Below are positions 1 through 10,736 of a stretch of DNA of 64,000 bases, piece by piece (within the stretch, counting starts at the first letter, position 1; each line of letters starts with the position of its first letter). Source of the DNA: Trichaptum fuscoviolaceum. Its lineage: Eukaryota; Basidiomycota; Agaricomycetes; Hymenochaetales; Trichaptaceae. The notes below the pieces were generated by a model, which saw only the letters and a list, made by a program, of their open reading frames with translations, was not told the DNA's origin and searched no databases. Position numbers and translations under genes: made by a program. Where the stretch lies: the NCBI GenBank assembly GCA_910574455.1, contig CAJSYZ010000010.1, positions 310,001-374,000 of the forward strand, written 5' to 3'.

Positions 1-1274
1 CTAGACCCACTCAAAACCCTGACTCTTGAGAGCAGCAGCAACCGCTTTGGCGATCTCGTCAATGGTCAGAGTGCGAGCGGCATTCACGGTCGGAGTCTCG
101 TCGCGGACTTCCTCGAGGGTCGCAGTCGGTGTCTTGGAAGCGGCGGCGGGCGGAGCAGTGGACGACGAGGCGGCGGTCTGTGAAGCCACCTTTGATCGGC
201 CATTCGATCTCTTGCTCCGCTGCGGACAGTCTCGAGCCAGGTGTCCATGCTCACCGCACTGGAAGCAGAGTCCGCGGCGCATCATCTCTTCGGTGCTCAA
301 GCGGTCGATGTCCATCGCGTCGGGGTCCCGAGTCGGTCCGCGCGAAGCGGAGTGGTGTGTCTGCGAGCGGGAGCCCCAGTTCGGACTCCAGTTGTTCTGC
401 TTGAAGCCAGTCCGACGTGCACGCAAGTCCTCATCGTATTCGCAAAGCAGTCGGACCCACTGGTCGAAGCTCTTCGTCTCCCGGATCTCCTTGCTCGCCA
501 GATCGTAGCGGAACTGGCTGCTGAGTCCGGTCTCGAACACCAGCATCTTCCCCTCCATCCCCCAGTCCACCTCCGACTCCACCAGCAACGCACGAAACTT
601 CGCCGCATACTCCGACACTGTGTCCTTGCCCTGGCGCAGTTTCATAAGCTCCTGTCCGGCGTGGCGCTTGATGTTCGGACGTCCGAACGCGGACTGGAGG
701 GACGCCAGGAAGAGTTCCAAGTCGGTCATGAGAGCGGGGACTTCGGTGCCCTCGAGGGCGGCGGTCGTGTGCGGACGAGCCCATTGTTCAGCGGGCCCGC
801 GGAGTAGCGAAGCTGCCCATAGACAGGCCATCGTCGGACTGCCTAAAACTCCTGGGGGCGCATCCGGACATAAAGTCGGACCTTCTGCGACCACTCCTCA
901 AAGCTGATACTCTCCGCCTCCTTATCTTTCGGCGTACGCCCATAGAACGCGGGCGGGGCACCGACCTTCGGACCCTTGGGAGTGCGGGTCGCGCCTTCCT
1001 GCGCATTTCGGACAAACAGGTTCATGAAGTCGTGGAGGCGCTGGTTTTCGGCGGTCACCTCCTGCAGGTGTGATTGGAGAGGTCGGGTGGCATCATTGAT
1101 AGCCTGGAGGACGTCTGGGGGGAGGTCTCCGCTCTGCTGGGGCGGCGGTGCGGCCTGTGGGGGAGCAGCACCCGGAGTCGGAGTCGGAGCAGCGCCTGGC
1201 GCGGGCGCTGCTTGCGCGGGGTTGATCGGGTCGGTCATATCTTCGTCGGAGTCTTCTTGTCCGAATCTTCCCAT
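1..1274 (-). pseudogene. gag: Gag polyprotein of Gypsy element, frameshifted
   Basis: Gag forms the retrotransposon particle and binds its RNA. The N-terminal part (843-1274) starts MGRFGQEDSDED, has a Pro/Ala-rich linker and the start of the retrotrans_gag domain (SFEEWSQKVRLYVRMRPQEF). It then stops, and the rest continues in another frame (1-894) with RGPAEQWAR, a long helical capsid part and a CCHC zinc knuckle CFQCGEHGHLARDC near residue 212 of that frame, followed by a Ser/Ala-rich tail ending at the stop at bases 1-3. The domain is continuous across the two frames near 845-860, which shows a single frameshift rather than two genes. No protease or reverse transcriptase is inside the window. 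Whether the break is real or an assembly error cannot be told from the sequence alone. Confidence 0.8.
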
Positions 1275-1338
1275 TCAGAGGGATCAAAAATCGGTCGGTG
1301 CAATCGCAGGGCGTCGAAAGAACAAACTTTTGGCCTAA

Positions 1339-1915
1339 TGTTACGACCTAGAGTGGTTCCTTCGCTTTCGAGACCCTGAATCGGACACAGACGACGATCG
1401 GACGCAATGAGCGGTGGTTCTCACTCTGAGAAGCACTTTACAAGTCAATTAAGCTATTCTACACATCAGAGCTAAAGATAAACACATCACCTGAGAAGCA
1501 CTTTACAAGAGGCCAAAAGTGGAGTGCTTCGCAGGGGGATCCGCGGTTTTGATGAACAAAGGCAAAAACTATACAGTACCAAGCCACTGGACCCTGATCC
1601 GACTAGGTCCGACCTATACCGCTGACGTAAGTCGGAGTTCGGGGTCCCGCTCTAGTCGGGGGTCCCGCATCGGTAGAGCGGAGGTTCGAGTCGGAGTGGC
1701 GGAAGAAAGAAAGAAAAGAGAATTGTTTGCAGGGCGCTTGTCCTAGCGGCCTGCAAACATACAGGCAAGTAATCTACGCAAAAAGGAAGAGAATCGGAGT
1801 CAAAGAAAGTCCGGTTTCGGACCGGACATGTCGGGGATCCGACTCGGAGTGTGATCGTAAAAGAAAATAAAAGAAAAATAAAAGAAATAAAATAACCTGA
1901 GGCGGATTCCTGACA
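1339..1915 (-). repeat. Probable long terminal repeat of the Gypsy element
   Basis: On plus it starts TGTTACGACC and ends ATTCCTGACA, giving short imperfect inverted ends (TGTtAcG / TGTcAgG), as expected for LTRs. It lies between the gag leader and the interrupted zinc-finger ORF. The partner LTR is outside the window, so the ends are inferred, not proven. It contains an A-rich AAATAAAAG run (1860-1895). Confidence 0.5.
1426..1509. repeat. 19-bp direct repeat pair within LTR
   Basis: The 19-bp word CTGAGAAGCACTTTACAAG occurs identically at 1426-1444 and 1491-1509, 65 bp apart. It may be a tandem regulatory box of the LTR U3/R region or a small internal duplication. Confidence 0.85.
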
Positions 1916-2429
1916 ACCGGGAACAATTGATTTGGCGCGCACCATTCAAGTATCTGTGATACACCTTCAAGTTATCCTCGCTCTCCTCATAATCTCCAAT
2001 GTCGGAATCCAAGTCTTCAGAACGGCCACTGTCACTTCCGGTGACAGAATGGGACAGAGAATCAGGTCTGTCCAAATCTTGAAGCAGCTCGTCTCGGCCT
2101 ATACTGAGCATCGAGATATCCTGTGTAAGCATGGAAATATCGTAATCGTAGGAGTCAGAGCCGCTCTCAAGATGACCCTCTGATGGAAGTTCGGACGACC
2201 TCAGGAGAGCTTCAAGTTGAGGACTTGGAGCTCGTATGGGTCGAATAGGTGACGATTCATATTCATGACCACAAGCAGAAGAACTTGCCAAGAATGACGT
2301 CGGATGAGCTGAATATTCATGTCTTGCTCTTCCAGATTGACTCTTGAACGTCCTACTACAGCCAGGCAAGGTGCATCGAATAGTTGGTGGAAAATGAAAG
2401 GGATCGTGCTTTTTCCGTGTCGCTGGCAT
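1916..2429 (-). pseudogene. Truncated C2H2 zinc-finger ORF, Plavaka-type transposase N-terminus
   Basis: The ORF probably starts at ATG 2429 (MPATRKKHDPFHF) and runs into the LTR at about 1915. Residues about 18-42 contain one C2H2 finger (CTLPGC, then HEYSAH) followed by a Ser/Asp/Glu-rich acidic stretch and the motif YHRYLNG just before the break. A single N-terminal C2H2 finger, acidic linker and a YHxxLNG-like motif are, as I recall, typical of the start of Plavaka (CACTA-related) transposases in Agaricomycetes. The transposase core would follow but is missing: past 1915 the frame reads through LTR sequence to a stop at 1800. It lies head to head with the multi-exon gene at 2702. The alternative is a host zinc-finger protein. 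Confidence 0.6.
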
Positions 2430-2701
2430 CAACTTGAATGTAACCTCAGTAGTAGTACACGTCGACAATTGGGACTCACAGCTGAGCCTCACTGGCACTG
2501 GCAGGCTGCTAGCACTGGCAGTGACTCGGACTCGGAGTGCCAGTGAACTTGAACCTGAGTTAAAATTAGTCATAGAGTAGTCACGGTAGTAGTGGGCGTA
2601 AATTTTCAACTTGTCTAAGATAGACGCCCCCGCCTCCCTGATCTTGAACTTGCACCTTCGACACATCTTATCATCATACAAGTCTCAAAACACTGCACAA
2701 A

Positions 2702-5700
2702 ATGTCAACTCAAAGACAGACAAGGGCTAAGAACAAGGAAAAGCACCCCGGAGCAGTCGTTGACCAACTCAGAACAAGACGAACACAGGAGGAGATATTG
2801 CGGGAGAAGGAAGAAAAAGAGAAAAGGAAAGTACGGCAGGCAGAAAGGCGGGATGAGGCATTGAAGGAGAAGGAAGAGAAGGAAAAGCAGAAGGAAGAGC
2901 GGGCAGCTTTCCGCAGAGCTGCGGCCCAGCAAGTCGCGGTTGCGAAAGAGAGGAGAAAACACGCTGCGGAGCAAAAACGGGCAGCAAAAGAACAAGAGGC
3001 AGCTGACAAGGTTCGCAAGAAGGTGACTGCAGCAGAGAACCAAGAAGCAGCGATGCTAGAGACCGTAGAGCTTGAAAACAACTTGTCGAAGGCTCTTGAG
3101 ACACGCACCCAGATGGGCTCAACAGTGCCCAAACTCACTGGCAAACGTGGACGTAGAAAGCCAAAAGGCGAAGCTAGTTGTAAGTCTTCAACTTTAGATC
3201 AGTGATGACACAGATTTGAACTGGCATAAACAGACTCGAAGAACGATGTTAAAGACATATCGGATTGTGAAGATGGACACAACGAAGACTTGATATTCGT
3301 GAGTAACATTGCCTATACATTTTCAGACGATCTCAAAGCTTGGAGGTTGAACCCTGTGACTCACGTTAATGCGAAGCAGTGAGTATGGATGAGCCAAACA
3401 GGAAGCCTGCAAAAAAAGCTAGGAAAGAAGATTCCAAAGGTGAACTTCCATTTCGCACACGTGTGCAGACCGCAAAGATGTCCAGGTCTGCCGCCACTCC
3501 CAGCGACGCATTCTTTCACGCTCCTGCAGGACCGAACGAGAGTCTTTCTGGTGAAGAAACGGACATAATAGACTCGCCCGCTACGTCAAGGCGGAACGAC
3601 AAGACAAAACGCCCTGTCAGGGCGCTTCGCAACACAGATGATTCACTTTCATCGGTGAAGAGGGTGGAGGTCTTGAGGTGCCAGTGGCAGGGATAGACTC
3701 AGAAAGGATCAATTTGTGAGTTTGAAGTTTGAATCTTGCATTGCGTCTGAATCAGTATCTTGTACTGTCAAGTCAATGTAATGGTGAGTGCGATTAAACA
3801 TCATCCCGACTACTACTAGTAGTAGTACTAGATTACTAATGAGCCTGCCACTCAGGCTGCCAGTGTCACTGCGGTCACAGTGCCAGCGGTTCAAGTTGAC
3901 CGTGACGCTCCCGGGCCAAGACCCGACTTGGAAGTCCTTCACCTGCAATATTGACGCTCTTGTCCTTGTTACCACTGTATTATGAGCCTTGCTGACGCAA
4001 AGCTACACCAGACACACCATCTCATTGCCAGATGATGAAAACTTAAGTCCCTGGGAGGATGAAGGAGAAACAATCACCCTTACAAGCTATCATGGTGTAA
4101 AAAATAGCACAATCAGTGTGCAACAGAAGGCACATCTTGTCGATTCGGAATCAAATGTTGTGAGTTGACGGAGAATTAGAATGGCAAATGCAGTCTGAAT
4201 AACTTGTTTATAGGGCGGAAGCAATCCGAAGAGGCTAACAAGGCCGGCTCAAGCTTGTGTGAGTACGACTTATTTCTGTTCGATTCACGTCAGTTACTCC
4301 ATGACCGTTTGTTCATATCCCTTCGTTATTATTTATCTGCCAACTGCCGTGTCATGAACAGGATGGAGGTAGCAGCAACCTCAACTCGAAGAAAAGGAAG
4401 TTATTGCATGACACTCTTTCCGGGTCGCAGGTTTCAACGGTAAGCGATGTCATATCATTTTTCATTTTTCATTCTACTAAGCAATCCCTTCCCGTACTCG
4501 AGGATAAGAACAACGAGATAAAACCAGGTGGACAGGTGAGTGCCAGACAGCGAAGCACAGTGATCTTCATTCTATATCCTTCATTGCTGAATTGGTATTT
4601 GCATAGGATGCAAACAAGAGGACTGCTAACTCGCAGCTTAGCGCACCGGTAAGTCTATCTTATTTCAACTTCTCTCGTTCCCCCCCTTATTTATGGTTGT
4701 AAGGTGCGATCACTAGCTTTGGAACCCCGTGTACAGGTATGTGTGAGCGTCGATGCACCGTAGGCTCACTTCCGGTGCTCTCCTGTAGCAACTATTCGTT
4801 TCCTTCTTCACTTCGAGTCGATCGCTAATGTGTGCATATGAATAGGACATCACAGTCACAAAGAACGGAAAGAGGAAGTCGCCACCAGACACCGACTCTC
4901 AGGTTAATGTGGTAATTCTTCTACCTTCACGTGCAATGAATTCCTTCATTTCATGTTTACTTAATTTAAACCATCTCAATAGGCTAATAAGACTGTCAAG
5001 ATCAATAAGTCATTGTTGATTGACATGGACACACAGGCCGGTGCCACAGTAAGTGTCAATTCTATGGTAATTGGCATTCAAGTTCGTATCTGATCAGGCG
5101 GAAAGGACTTGAGTAAGAAGAGGAACCCCTCTGATATTCCTTATCGGCCTGAGGCCGACACGACGGTAAGTGCTTCTTTTCGATCTGCTCACTTGCCATG
5201 GATAACAGCTTTCTGACATGTTGCAGCCGGAGATTGGATCCGCTACCTTTAATCGCAAGAGGCAGTTGCTGGTGGCTGATAATGAAGTAAGTGAGAGTCG
5301 ATTGATACACTCTAAACGTGAGCATTCACCTTCTTTTCTTAATAGTCTGGTGGTCGAAAGATGTCGTTAGCACCTCGAGCACCGTCGCTTGCAATGACGA
5401 GAGCGTCCCGCACCCCCGGACCCGAAGTGATAGTGACTGGGGCTTATCAAGGTCATCGCAAAGTCTCTCGGACTACTAGCTCAGTTTGTCGAATCAAATT
5501 CATTTCTATGACATATTTTGCTGATGTACGTATATGCAGACATCAGTGGGACTTGAGGACAAGGATCGAAATGAAGGAAGGGAAGGATCTCGCGTGCCAG
5601 GCAGGAAAAGGGCGACGAACCAGTGTCTCCCTCCCGGTACTCAGGCAGGATGGACTCATATTCTATTACCTTCACTATTTCGCGCAGTTGGAAAGTCCGT

Positions 5701-6825
5701 CACACCATGGCAAACCCCGGACAATAAGCTCATCAGCTCATTGTGGGGGAAAGTGTTTGATTCTGTGGAACTCATTTACGAAACTCAGTTCGCCGATATC
5801 TGTTCTCTAGTTGAGTCATTTTTACTTATTCTCAAATCACCTTTACCAAATTGAGATGCAATCCTCGTATTTCAGGCGGCCCAGAGATGCTCTGATAGCT
5901 GGCGCAAGAAGCTGTTTGAGAAAGCTGAGCAATCAGTTGCTAGTTTTATCAGCGGCGAACAATCAAAGTCAATGCAAAACGAAGCAATTGTGAAGATGTT
6001 GCAGACGCTAGTTGACAAGAAGAAAGCCGAACCGTTTCTATGGGAAAGCTGGTATAGTATGGAGAGGGTAAGTAAAAGAGTATTTATTGTCACATTTTGT
6101 GTCCATGCATTGACCCTAAATGTACAGAAGCAAGGACTGTTCTGCTCTGACCTTGTGGTCTCAGTGTTGTCCGTACACATTGTCTTGGCCATGGGTCGGC
6201 ATAAAATACTGGACAGAAACACCATAGGAAAGCCTATCGGTGCCCTCGCCCTTGCGGCAACAGCGGTATCTATTTTTTTCAGTACTTATATTGTCCTTAT
6301 TCGCTGATCTTCTCATGGATAGGTCAAGGTTGCCATTGATAAACAGGTGGCTCGGTTGCAAAATATCAAAGAAGAACTTGGCGGCGCTGAGTGGTATTTC
6401 ACTAGCGCTCTGTGGCAGCCTCATACGGACGACTATGTTAACTTGTTGTCGAATCCCTCTTTCTTCACTGAATCAAACTGGGAAAAGGTTCGATCCCGCC
6501 TCCTAGCTTACGATGCCAGTACAGATATCGATACGAGAAAGAACACCGAACTTGTTGGATCGGGTATCACTGGCAGGGACTTTTCCTTGTATTTTGACGT
6601 TGTAGATGCAGATTCGACCTGCGAGAAAGCGTATGACGAAGGCGCTGATAATTGGGAAGACGGAACCGACGGAACCGACGATAAGGGCGAAGAGCGTGAG
6701 GGGGCTGAGTATAGAGGCGAGGTGGAAGGTGATGCAGAGGACGAGCATGCTAATGCTGAGGGTGACGACAACCTGAGCGAGAGCGGGGACGAGGGTGTTG
6801 ACAAGATTGAGGGCGAGGGCGAGGG

Positions 6826-6860
<35 letters not shown>

Positions 6861-6943
6861 ACGAGGATTTAGGTGGAGATGGTGATCATGAGGAGGACGA
6901 CGCTTCAAAATGGGATTCGGCTACGGACTGCGTAGACTTCTAA
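2702..6943 (+). CDS. Multi-exon transposon-associated protein, coiled coil plus acidic tail
   Basis: Exon 1 (2702-3179) encodes MSTQRQTRAKNKEKHPGAVV and then a long Lys/Glu/Arg/Ala-rich coiled coil; its donor is GTAAGTCTTC at 3180. Many small exons follow, for example near 4858-4920, 4983-5049, 5097-5163 and 5227-5286, rich in basic nuclear-localisation-like runs. The 3' exons encode EAIVKMLQTLVDKKKAEPFLWESWY, then KPIGALALAATA, an intron ending at 6323 (GATAG), and a last exon to the stop at 6943 with a very acidic tail. The basic coiled-coil start and the PxGALALA...W(F) core resemble genes I know from beside Plavaka/KDZ-type transposons in Agaricomycetes; the function of that family is unknown. 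The facing zinc-finger ORF supports this. The exact exon set is not resolved, and 3715-3985 may be non-coding insert. Confidence 0.55.
6811..6866 (+). repeat. GAGGGC/GAGGAC microsatellite in coding sequence
   Basis: Five GAGGGC units followed by GAGGAC units encode a Glu-Gly then Glu-Asp run in the acidic C-terminus of the 2702-6943 gene. Its period of six keeps the frame, so length changes would only vary the tail length. Confidence 0.9.
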
Positions 6944-7383
6944 GGGCAAATCGATCACTGGTGAGCCTCTTCTTTTCGTTTCTGTCCGTGCGCTCAATAT
7001 TATATTAGCATCGACTTGCAGAGCAGCCTTCGTTTCTACTGGTACGCCAAAGAACATGCAGAATTGAAGGCACGGCAGCGAAATGTGGCCTGCCACTGCC
7101 CGTCACGGCAGAGGTTCGGGATAATGTTGTGGCGGATCCCATGATTGCGACTGCTATGCTTAGTCTTGCGTAAATGACTGATGTACTTGAACGCTGAGGC
7201 ACTGATAGCTACATAATGTTGTCTTATATATTTCTGATGCAATGAAATACTTGGATCGTTCTTATGCACTTAGACTCTTGAGCACTGCAATTCGTCTTAC
7301 AACACTTATGTACTGCTGTAATTAAAGGATGATACACTGGAGCACTGGGGTGCTGAATGCCTGAAACACTTAGAGCACTGATT
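6944..7383. repeat. Non-coding end region with repeated GCACTG motifs
   Basis: After the stop of the multi-exon gene there is no gene. The stretch 7195-7383 has at least six CACTG words (near 7199, 7282, 7335, 7343, 7373), mostly as (A/G)GCACTG. Clustered short motifs are typical subterminal repeats of CACTA-superfamily elements, so this is probably the right end of the Plavaka-like element. No clear terminal inverted repeat could be paired because the left part is interrupted by the Gypsy LTR. Confidence 0.4.
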
Positions 7384-10300
7384 CCCGCTACACCCTAGCG
7401 GGTTCTAATAGCGTACTGACTTGCACCTTTCAAAAGCAAAACCTTATTTATCATGTGATTTAAGGTCTGGACCGGTCTTCGGGGAATATAAAGATCCGGT
7501 GAGTCAACTTGACGCATCGGAACCGAATTATGTCTCGGATGTCCCCGAGAATTCCTTTGCAACCGCTCTTGCATTCTGCGTCGTCCAGCACTCCCTTCAA
7601 TTCATACTCAGTGGCTCCTATGACCGTTTGGTGCGACTTTCAGCCAGTGTCTACCCCAAGAACACGATCAAACGGCGATGTGTGAGGGCGAAGACTCGCC
7701 ATTGGTGTATATGATGCCTGAGTCAATCAGAGACTACGCTTCCTCAGCATGGTCACCCGATCAGGAAGCTACAAGGCGACGTTGTCGGAGAGGGAGGCGA
7801 TCAATGTTATGATCAAAGGCGTAGTTGTTCCCAATGTCACATTACGAGGTGCGCAAACTTTTTCTTCCATTACGCTCATCTTTTGTGAAACTGTTGACTC
7901 GCAGAGCACGAAATGGAACAATTCGAGGACGATCCTCTGGAGTATGTCCGAGTCGACCTTACTTTCGCGGCCTCCTCCTCGTCCATCGGCGGACTGACTG
8001 CGGAGGACATCGGCTGCACGCTCGTCGCCTCAGGTTTCGAGGCTGAGACGACCGAAGTTGTACTGACGTTGATAGGGAACGGACTGGAGGTGTACAACAG
8101 GAAGAAGGGGGATGAAGAGAGCTAGAAGAGGAAGGTTGAGGGTGTATTCCTGCTCACGGCGGTGGCAACGGTTGGTGCAATCGCTCAGGTGAGTGACGCT
8201 GTTCATTCAGAAGTAACGGTGAATAACATTGTCGATCAATAGCAAGGTGTCACAAGCACGAATGCTCTTGCAGATGTCGTCCAGTTCTTCTCACAGCACG
8301 TGTACGAGGACCTACAGGCCGATGAAAACTCCGTGCTTCCAATTTTTCAGGTTGACACGATTCGCTTTTTGTATTCATTCCGAAATCAGGTGTGTATCTA
8401 CCTTTCATGCAAGACGAGCGCTAATCAACTATGCAGCTCGCAAAAGAACCTTTCCTTCCTCTTCTCATTCGTCATCTGCGCTCACCCAACTATGTTCGCT
8501 ATACGTATGCAGCCAGTTCGTGCTTTTGTCAATCTTCTACTACTAGTACTTGACATGTCAGGATCTGCCGCCCACCTTTGAAGGCTCGCACTCCGCTTTC
8601 TTTGACGACGAGCAGGGAGTACTCACCAGGTTCCTTGCTTGGGACCCCGAGAACATTCGCGGTGATCCCGACGATACGACACCCTCTTTCCCCACCCAAA
8701 TCAGAACTTCAATTTTTGAACGCAGCGATACCCGGAGGTCCTCTCAACTTCGAATACCGTACCGGCATTCGTCACGGCGCTGTGGGGACTTCTTGGTGGA
8801 GGCCAGAGAGTAGGAATCGCGTATGACGGATTGCTCGGCCAGGGACCTACGCTTCCTCAGCATGGTCATCCGGTCAGTAAAGACGAGGCGACGTTTGCAG
8901 AGAGGGGGTGATCAATGTTTTGATCAAAGGCGTAGTCGTACCAATGTCACATTACGAGGTGCGCAAACTTTTTCTTTCATACGCTCGTCTTTTTACTGAA
9001 ACTATCTCGACCCGCAGAACACGAAGCAGAGCGATTTGAGCACGATCCTCTGTAGTATGTCTGAGTCGACCTTTCTTTTGCGGCCTCCTCCTCGTCCATC
9101 GCCGGCCTGACTGCGGAGGGAACCACGCGGTGTCAAGCCGTAGCCGATGTCCTTCGCACGCTCGTTGCCTCAGGTTTCGAGGCTGAGACGACCGAAGTCG
9201 TCTTGACGCTAATAGGGAACGGACCGTAGGAGTACAACAGGAAGAAGGGCGACAAGGAGAGTTGGAAGAGGAAGGATGAGAGTGTGTACCTGCTCAAGCA
9301 TGGCTCATCCTTACAGTGCGTAACATGATTGCTTCAAGTGAATACCCTCTGATCATATCATTAGCTTCAACCAGGAAGACATCCGAGAGCTTGCACCTGA
9401 TATCATTGACACATTACTCTCAACGATCGAGGCAGGTGGGATGCCGGAGAAAATTGCGGAAAACGACTAGTATCTAATAAAGTGTAAGCTCACTATTATC
9501 TCGAGAATATTCTGTTTTTAATTCTATCTGTGCCACTCTTAGGTGTCATGCATGTTATTCTGACCGCGAGATCCGCGATAGCCTCAGAACATGAACGACT
9601 GCTACATCGTCTCGTTGCTACCCTTGCTGCGATTTGCAAGAACCCAAGCAATCCCAACTTCGATCAATATATCTTCGAGAGTATATCTGCTTCGATTAGG
9701 TGAGGTATTTGATACTGAGCAACATGCAATAGCCTCTGATTGTCGACTTATACATTGGTTTACAGTCGGCTCATCGCGTCAAACAATGGCAACATTTGAA
9801 CAGGCTCTATTTGGTCCATTCACAATCGTTCTACAACAGGGCATCGATCGTAAGCAACCTTCCTTTTAGACACCTACAGAAACTAATTCATCTTTTGGGC
9901 AGAATTTATCCCGCGCATCTTCCAAATCCTCTCGCAGATGCTCGAGCTCCACGACAATGATGTTCCTCCGGATTAGTGCTCCATCCTCCCCTTCCTCCTC
10001 CAGCCCGCTTCCTGGGCACAAAAAGGCTCATGACCGTCCTCGTCCGCCTCTTGCACCTTCCTTTCTCAAGTCGCCGTGCAAATGGCGCAGACCAGCCAGT
10101 TTATGGCCATCCTGGCCGTTGGGCAGCAGAAACTCATTTCCATGCGTGGGGTTTCGAGCTACTGCAGAGTGTCGTGAGGTACATACAAGTGCAATGTTGA
10201 AGCCGTTAATGAAGAGTGTGGTGATGATGCTCTTGACACAGCTGCAGACGGCCCGGACGGACGCGTACGTCTATGACTTAGCCTACTTCGTTTTGTTCAT

Positions 10301-10488
10301 GATGGCCATTCCTGTAGGCAGTGTCAGCAGCAACTGTAGAATGCCTTTCTTTCAATTATAAAATAACTACCATAAATTTTAATCATTATCATATATCATA
10401 AATAAAATTTTAATACATTCTCAATCTAATGAAATAAACCAAACCTGGGTAGCGGGCTCTGCTGTGCACCCACAGCGTTCGCAATTAT
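7384..10488 (+). mobile_element. Helentron/Helitron-like element A1 carrying CSE1 pieces
   Basis: The left end is CCCGCTACACCCTAGCGGG (7384-7402), itself a hairpin, preceded by TT. The right end has GGGTAGCGGG (10447-10456), the inverse of the left start, then the hairpin GCTGTGCACCCACAGC (10461-10476) and GTTCGC. The same ends bound the 0.58-kb element at 25007-25587, which proves a mobile unit. A left-end inverted repeat, a subterminal right partner followed by a hairpin, and TT insertion sites are features of Helentrons, the Helitron branch with asymmetric inverted repeats. The interior is almost wholly captured CSE1 gene sequence; no Rep or helicase ORF is present, so it is non-autonomous. 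The precise 3' base (10482-10488) is uncertain. Confidence 0.7.
7500..10345 (+). pseudogene. CSE1: Captured and rearranged CSE1 (exportin-2) fragments
   Basis: CSE1/CAS is the importin-alpha re-exporter of the nuclear pore pathway. Recognisable blocks, in order: N-terminal HEAT part (RLSASVYPKNTIKRR, about 7640-7680); a jump to GVVVPNVTLR (7822-7850), an intron, then EQFEDDPLEYVRVDL (7914 on), GVTSTNALADVVQFFS, DTIRFLYSFRNQ; then at about 8520 a step back to LTCQDLPPTFE and a second pass through the same region (8545-9310); then DIIDTLLSTIEAGG, HERLLHRLVATLAAICKNP, FIPRIFQILSQMLELHD, GFELLQSVVRY, and LQTARTDAYVYD (about 10245). Typical GT-AG introns are retained, so the source was genomic DNA, not mRNA. 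Stops (for example TAG at 8123-8125), frameshifts and the duplicated block make a working exportin impossible. Confidence 0.85.
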
Positions 10489-10736
10489 TCAGCCATCTTT
10501 CCTTATTTAAGCCAGCCCGCACTTATTTCAGCCAACTTGTCCTGAATAATGGGAGGACATGCATGAATAAGTGAAGCTTGCCTTATTTAAGACTTCAGTC
10601 TCTCAGGACGTTTAAGTAACACTTAAGTCACTTTCAGCAGAAAGTAGTTTCCCTGATGTTTCAAATGGTTCCCACGGTCGATCGAATGATTGTTTGCTTT
10701 ATCATACGTATTCCTTGCTTTCTACTCTGCTCTAAG
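10489..10736. other. Intergenic, AT-rich
   Basis: This is the spacer between element A1 and the first F-box-like gene. It holds several TTATTTAAG/TTATTTCAG words and presumably the promoter and 5' UTR of the next gene. No other feature is seen. Confidence 0.5.

Larger units (their letters stand above)
1..1915 (-). mobile_element. Ty3/Gypsy LTR retrotransposon, 5' part only
   Basis: A minus-oriented element made of a probable 5' LTR (about 1339-1915), a leader, and a gag region ending at base 1. The pol region would lie left of the window. The gag has the classic Gypsy retrotransposon capsid and CCHC zinc knuckle, and the LTR carries TGT...ACA ends. The outer LTR end falls inside a zinc-finger ORF (1916-2429) that it truncates, so this insertion is younger than that gene. 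The reading frame of gag is broken, so the copy is probably inactive. Confidence 0.75.

Noticed and set aside
2705..3144. Leu/Cys/Ser-rich minus ORFs opposite the coiled-coil exon
   Set aside because: They are the antisense shadow of AAG/GAG-rich coding sequence and have no start context or domain.
7500..10345. CSE1 copies as retro-copied (processed) pseudogenes
   Set aside because: They keep several introns at the same places, so they derive from genomic DNA.
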